A stretch of DNA of 32,476 bases, taken from contig UQNF01000017.1 in assembly GCA_900542285.1 (NCBI GenBank), positions 1-32,476 of the forward strand, in the 5' to 3' direction. Below are positions 30,880 to 32,476 of the stretch, one piece after another; positions within the stretch are counted from its first letter, which is position 1, and every line of letters starts with the position of its first letter. This DNA comes from an uncultured Clostridium sp. Lineage in GTDB: Bacteria; Bacillota; Clostridia; Christensenellales; CAG-138. A program made the position numbers and the translations under genes. The notes under the pieces were generated by a model, which saw nothing but the letters and a program-made list of their open reading frames with translations, was not told the origin of the DNA and did not search any database.

Positions 30880-31638
30880 TTAAGCTCCGAACAGCTTCAG
30901 CAGCGCAAATACCGCAACCGCAGTCACTACGCTCATCAGCGTTCCGTAGAGGTAGTATTCCGCAAAATCCCTGTTTTCAAAATCCTTGAACCTTACCACG
31001 GATTTTGCCGTAAATACGAGCGCAATAGCTGCGTACTGTCCAAGGTACATCATTACAACGGAAACGATGCGCTCAAGGCTTCCTATCCTTCCTCCGTAAC
31101 GCAGCCTGGTCCTGGTCTCATCGTTTGGCTTTTCCGTGACGAGCACCTTCTGAATAAACACGTTCGCAGGCTTCATAACCGCCAGCAGTGCGCATACTAT
31201 GCTCAGCAGCTCATAGCCGTCGATACCTATCACCACAGGCAGTTCCTCCGATAATGCCGTGAGCGCCGCACTGTTTCCGCCCTCCCATGCCTTTGTGAGG
31301 AGTGCGCAGGCAAGGATAATCGTCATGTGCAGCACCTGATCTATAAGGTATGCAAGTCTATCCTGCCTGACGGTCAAAATGCTGAGCTTTGCGTAATGAT
31401 TGAGAATCAGCTGCTTTATAACATCTATCATCGCATGGGTTGCTGCCGCAATGATGACAGCATTAAAATATGCCCTGCATGGGTAAAGCAGAACGCTCAA
31501 AAACATCACCGCCGCATAAACTCCAGCATGTATCAGCACATACCATGTGCTCCTGCTCTTGAGCTTTGCCATCGCCTGCGGCTGAAAATAGTAATCCCCC
31601 AAAGTATGGGATAAAAGCATCAGGGTATATGGTATCAT
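30880..31638 (-). CDS. DUF3307 family membrane protein
   Basis: This 252-residue polytopic membrane protein has about seven hydrophobic segments. It shows the DUF3307 pattern: HTLGDYYFQP (11-20) in helix one, HAMIDVIKQ after the third helix and LIDQVLHM next. These are three membrane-proximal His/Asp motifs that could bind metal or a small ligand. Function is unknown. Its ATG (31638) overlaps the TGA of the SatD-family gene by four bases (ATGA) and GGAGG lies 7 nt upstream. The frame stays open further upstream to 31851, but that stretch lies inside satD coding sequence and reads as basic shadow translation, so the later ATG is used. Confidence 0.85.
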   Translation of the reverse strand: MIPYTLMLLSHTLGDYYFQPQAMAKLKSRSTWYVLIHAGVYAAVMFLSVLLYPCRAYFNAVIIAAATHAMIDVIKQLILNHYAKLSILTVRQDRLAYLIDQVLHMTIILACALLTKAWEGGNSAALTALSEELPVVIGIDGYELLSIVCALLAVMKPANVFIQKVLVTEKPNDETRTRLRYGGRIGSLERIVSVVMMYLGQYAAIALVFTAKSVVRFKDFENRDFAEYYLYGTLMSVVTAVAVFALLKLFGA

Positions 31639-32339
31639 TCGTTGCCTCCGTTTCCGTACCTTTCGTCGATGAGTCTTGCCGCCATGCCGACTCCTCCAAG
31701 ATACGCGAGGGCGTTGGACGAATTCAGGCTCTTGCTTACCGTTCCCTGGGTTATGCCCAGCTCCTTTGCCGCCGCTGTCTGGCTGAACGCAGCTTCCGAC
31801 ATCATGCAGTCCAGGCATTTCCTTGCGATCTCGCCCTGCCGCTCGGTCCAAGCCTTGCGGATAACCCCGGTCAGGGTCAAAAGGGTATTTACGGTATCAT
31901 CGAAACTATTATCTCCGGAGTTTATGCGAACTGCTCCGTCCCCCTCACGCGGAACGCTGTGAAGGCGTTCGTACGATCGCACCAGATTCATGCTTTCCCT
32001 GGCCCGATGGAATGCCTCTCCGTCCGCACCTATCGCCATGTTCGGATCTATGTCCGTGCTCATGCCGCCTATTCCGATAGCGAAGCGGAGTTTGACCGGA
32101 TACATAGCGTTTTTAATCTCAAGCGCGGCGTAGATGGGATTGAAGCTCCCACCCGCGCGGATAAGCCCCTGAAACTCATCGCCGAGAGTAATGACAAATC
32201 CTGCCGCAAGGTTCTTCTCCCCTTCGCGTTCGTTTATCTCCCGAAGCTTATCGCCCAAGCTGCGCTGGATCTCTGCTCGGCTTTCTATGCTGCGCGACCC
32301 GATGATATCCCCTATCAGAGCGAAATAGACCTCCCCCAT
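31635..32339 (-). CDS. SatD-family protein: GGDEF-like domain plus C-terminal HTH
   Basis: This 234-residue cytoplasmic protein matches the SatD family, named from a streptococcal acid-tolerance locus but of unproven activity. Residues 1-125 look like a divergent palm/GGDEF-type domain: ALIGDIIGSR (7-16), LGDEFQG (52-58), AIGIGG (87-92) and GADGEAFHRARES (104-116). They parallel the first metal strand, the GGDEF loop, the SIG strand and the late A..LYRAK helix of diguanylate cyclases. That parallel is my inference. A C-terminal HTH (about 185-210, AAKELGITQGTVSKSL) suggests DNA binding. The ATG at 32339 is set by GGAGG 5 nt upstream; in-frame starts further upstream lie before or inside the promoter. 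It is coupled to DUF3307. Confidence 0.82.
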   Translation of the reverse strand: MGEVYFALIGDIIGSRSIESRAEIQRSLGDKLREINEREGEKNLAAGFVITLGDEFQGLIRAGGSFNPIYAALEIKNAMYPVKLRFAIGIGGMSTDIDPNMAIGADGEAFHRARESMNLVRSYERLHSVPREGDGAVRINSGDNSFDDTVNTLLTLTGVIRKAWTERQGEIARKCLDCMMSEAAFSQTAAAKELGITQGTVSKSLNSSNALAYLGGVGMAARLIDERYGNGGNE

Positions 32340-32375
32340 TTTTCCTCCAAAAACTTTGAGATTTTTATCAATAAT

Positions 32376-32404
32376 ATTATAACATGAATATCTCCCCTGT
32401 TCAA
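32376..32404 (-). promoter_or_regulatory. Promoter of the satD-DUF3307-polA-coaE-SLT-SBP run
   Basis: On the minus strand TTGAAC (32399-32404), 17 bp and TATAAT (32376-32381). Start near 32369 with a 30-nt leader. The next possible break is the terminator at 25373-25399, so one transcript of about 7 kb is predicted. Bases 32405-32476 show no further feature. Confidence 0.88.
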
Positions 32405-32476
32405 GCGGAACAAGCCGAAAGGATCGTGTCAAGTTCTTCTGGGAGAAATCAAGCGCAGGAATCGAGTGGCCGGAGT

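Noticed and set aside
31639..31851. N-terminal extension of the DUF3307 gene by 71 residues
   Set aside because: It lies entirely inside satD coding sequence in another frame, reads as basic low-complexity sequence and lacks a ribosome site; the ATG at 31638 has GGAGG and an ATGA overlap.

Overview
The window looks like chromosomal DNA from an anaerobic, Gram-positive Clostridia-type bacterium (Bacillota). The signs are strong GGAGG-type ribosome sites, occasional TTG starts, sigma-A-like promoters with 17-bp spacers, a clostridial-style RpoB, a SatD/DUF3307 pair, and a cohesin/dockerin pair. I cannot name genus or species. All calls come from reading the sequence; no database search was run.

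Layout. (A) 140-6157, plus strand: a five-gene run from one promoter. It encodes a membrane-anchored single-cohesin surface protein, a secreted thioredoxin-like protein ending in a dockerin, a natural fusion of peptidyl-tRNA hydrolase to D-serine ammonia-lyase, GlmM, and a GlmU-like left-handed beta-helix acyltransferase. (B) 6230-14501, minus strand: rpoB-rpoC with their own strong promoter, a leader of about 210 nt and their own terminator, without rplJ/rplL upstream or rpsL downstream. (C) 14548-17904, minus: a NlpC/P60 hydrolase, a uridine kinase-like protein, an AI-2E-family transporter and a DUF5662 protein. (D) 18014-20236, minus: a six-helix membrane protein fused to an E2/CAT-like acyltransferase domain, coupled to a small Mpv17-like membrane protein and driven by a promoter placed to give a leaderless mRNA. 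(E) 20291-21588, minus: an ArsR-type regulator with a large unknown N-terminal domain. (F) 21724-25360, minus: a heterodimeric ABC exporter with one degenerate ATPase site. (G) 25373-32404, minus: a six-gene run of SatD-family protein, DUF3307 membrane protein, polA, coaE, lytic transglycosylase and a family-5 solute-binding lipoprotein.

How it fits together. Run A joins peptidoglycan precursor supply (GlmM, GlmU-like) with translation rescue, D-serine removal and a cell-surface cohesin-dockerin pair. Wall-remodelling enzymes recur in C (NlpC/P60) and G (SLT). Blocks D and G hold the best candidates for poorly described systems: the membrane E2-like/Mpv17-like pair, and the SatD protein (GGDEF-like motifs plus HTH) translationally coupled to a DUF3307 membrane protein. 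The Pth-DsdA fusion and the adjacent cohesin/dockerin genes are the most striking gene-level oddities. I saw no tRNA, rRNA, CRISPR array, insertion sequence or phage gene.
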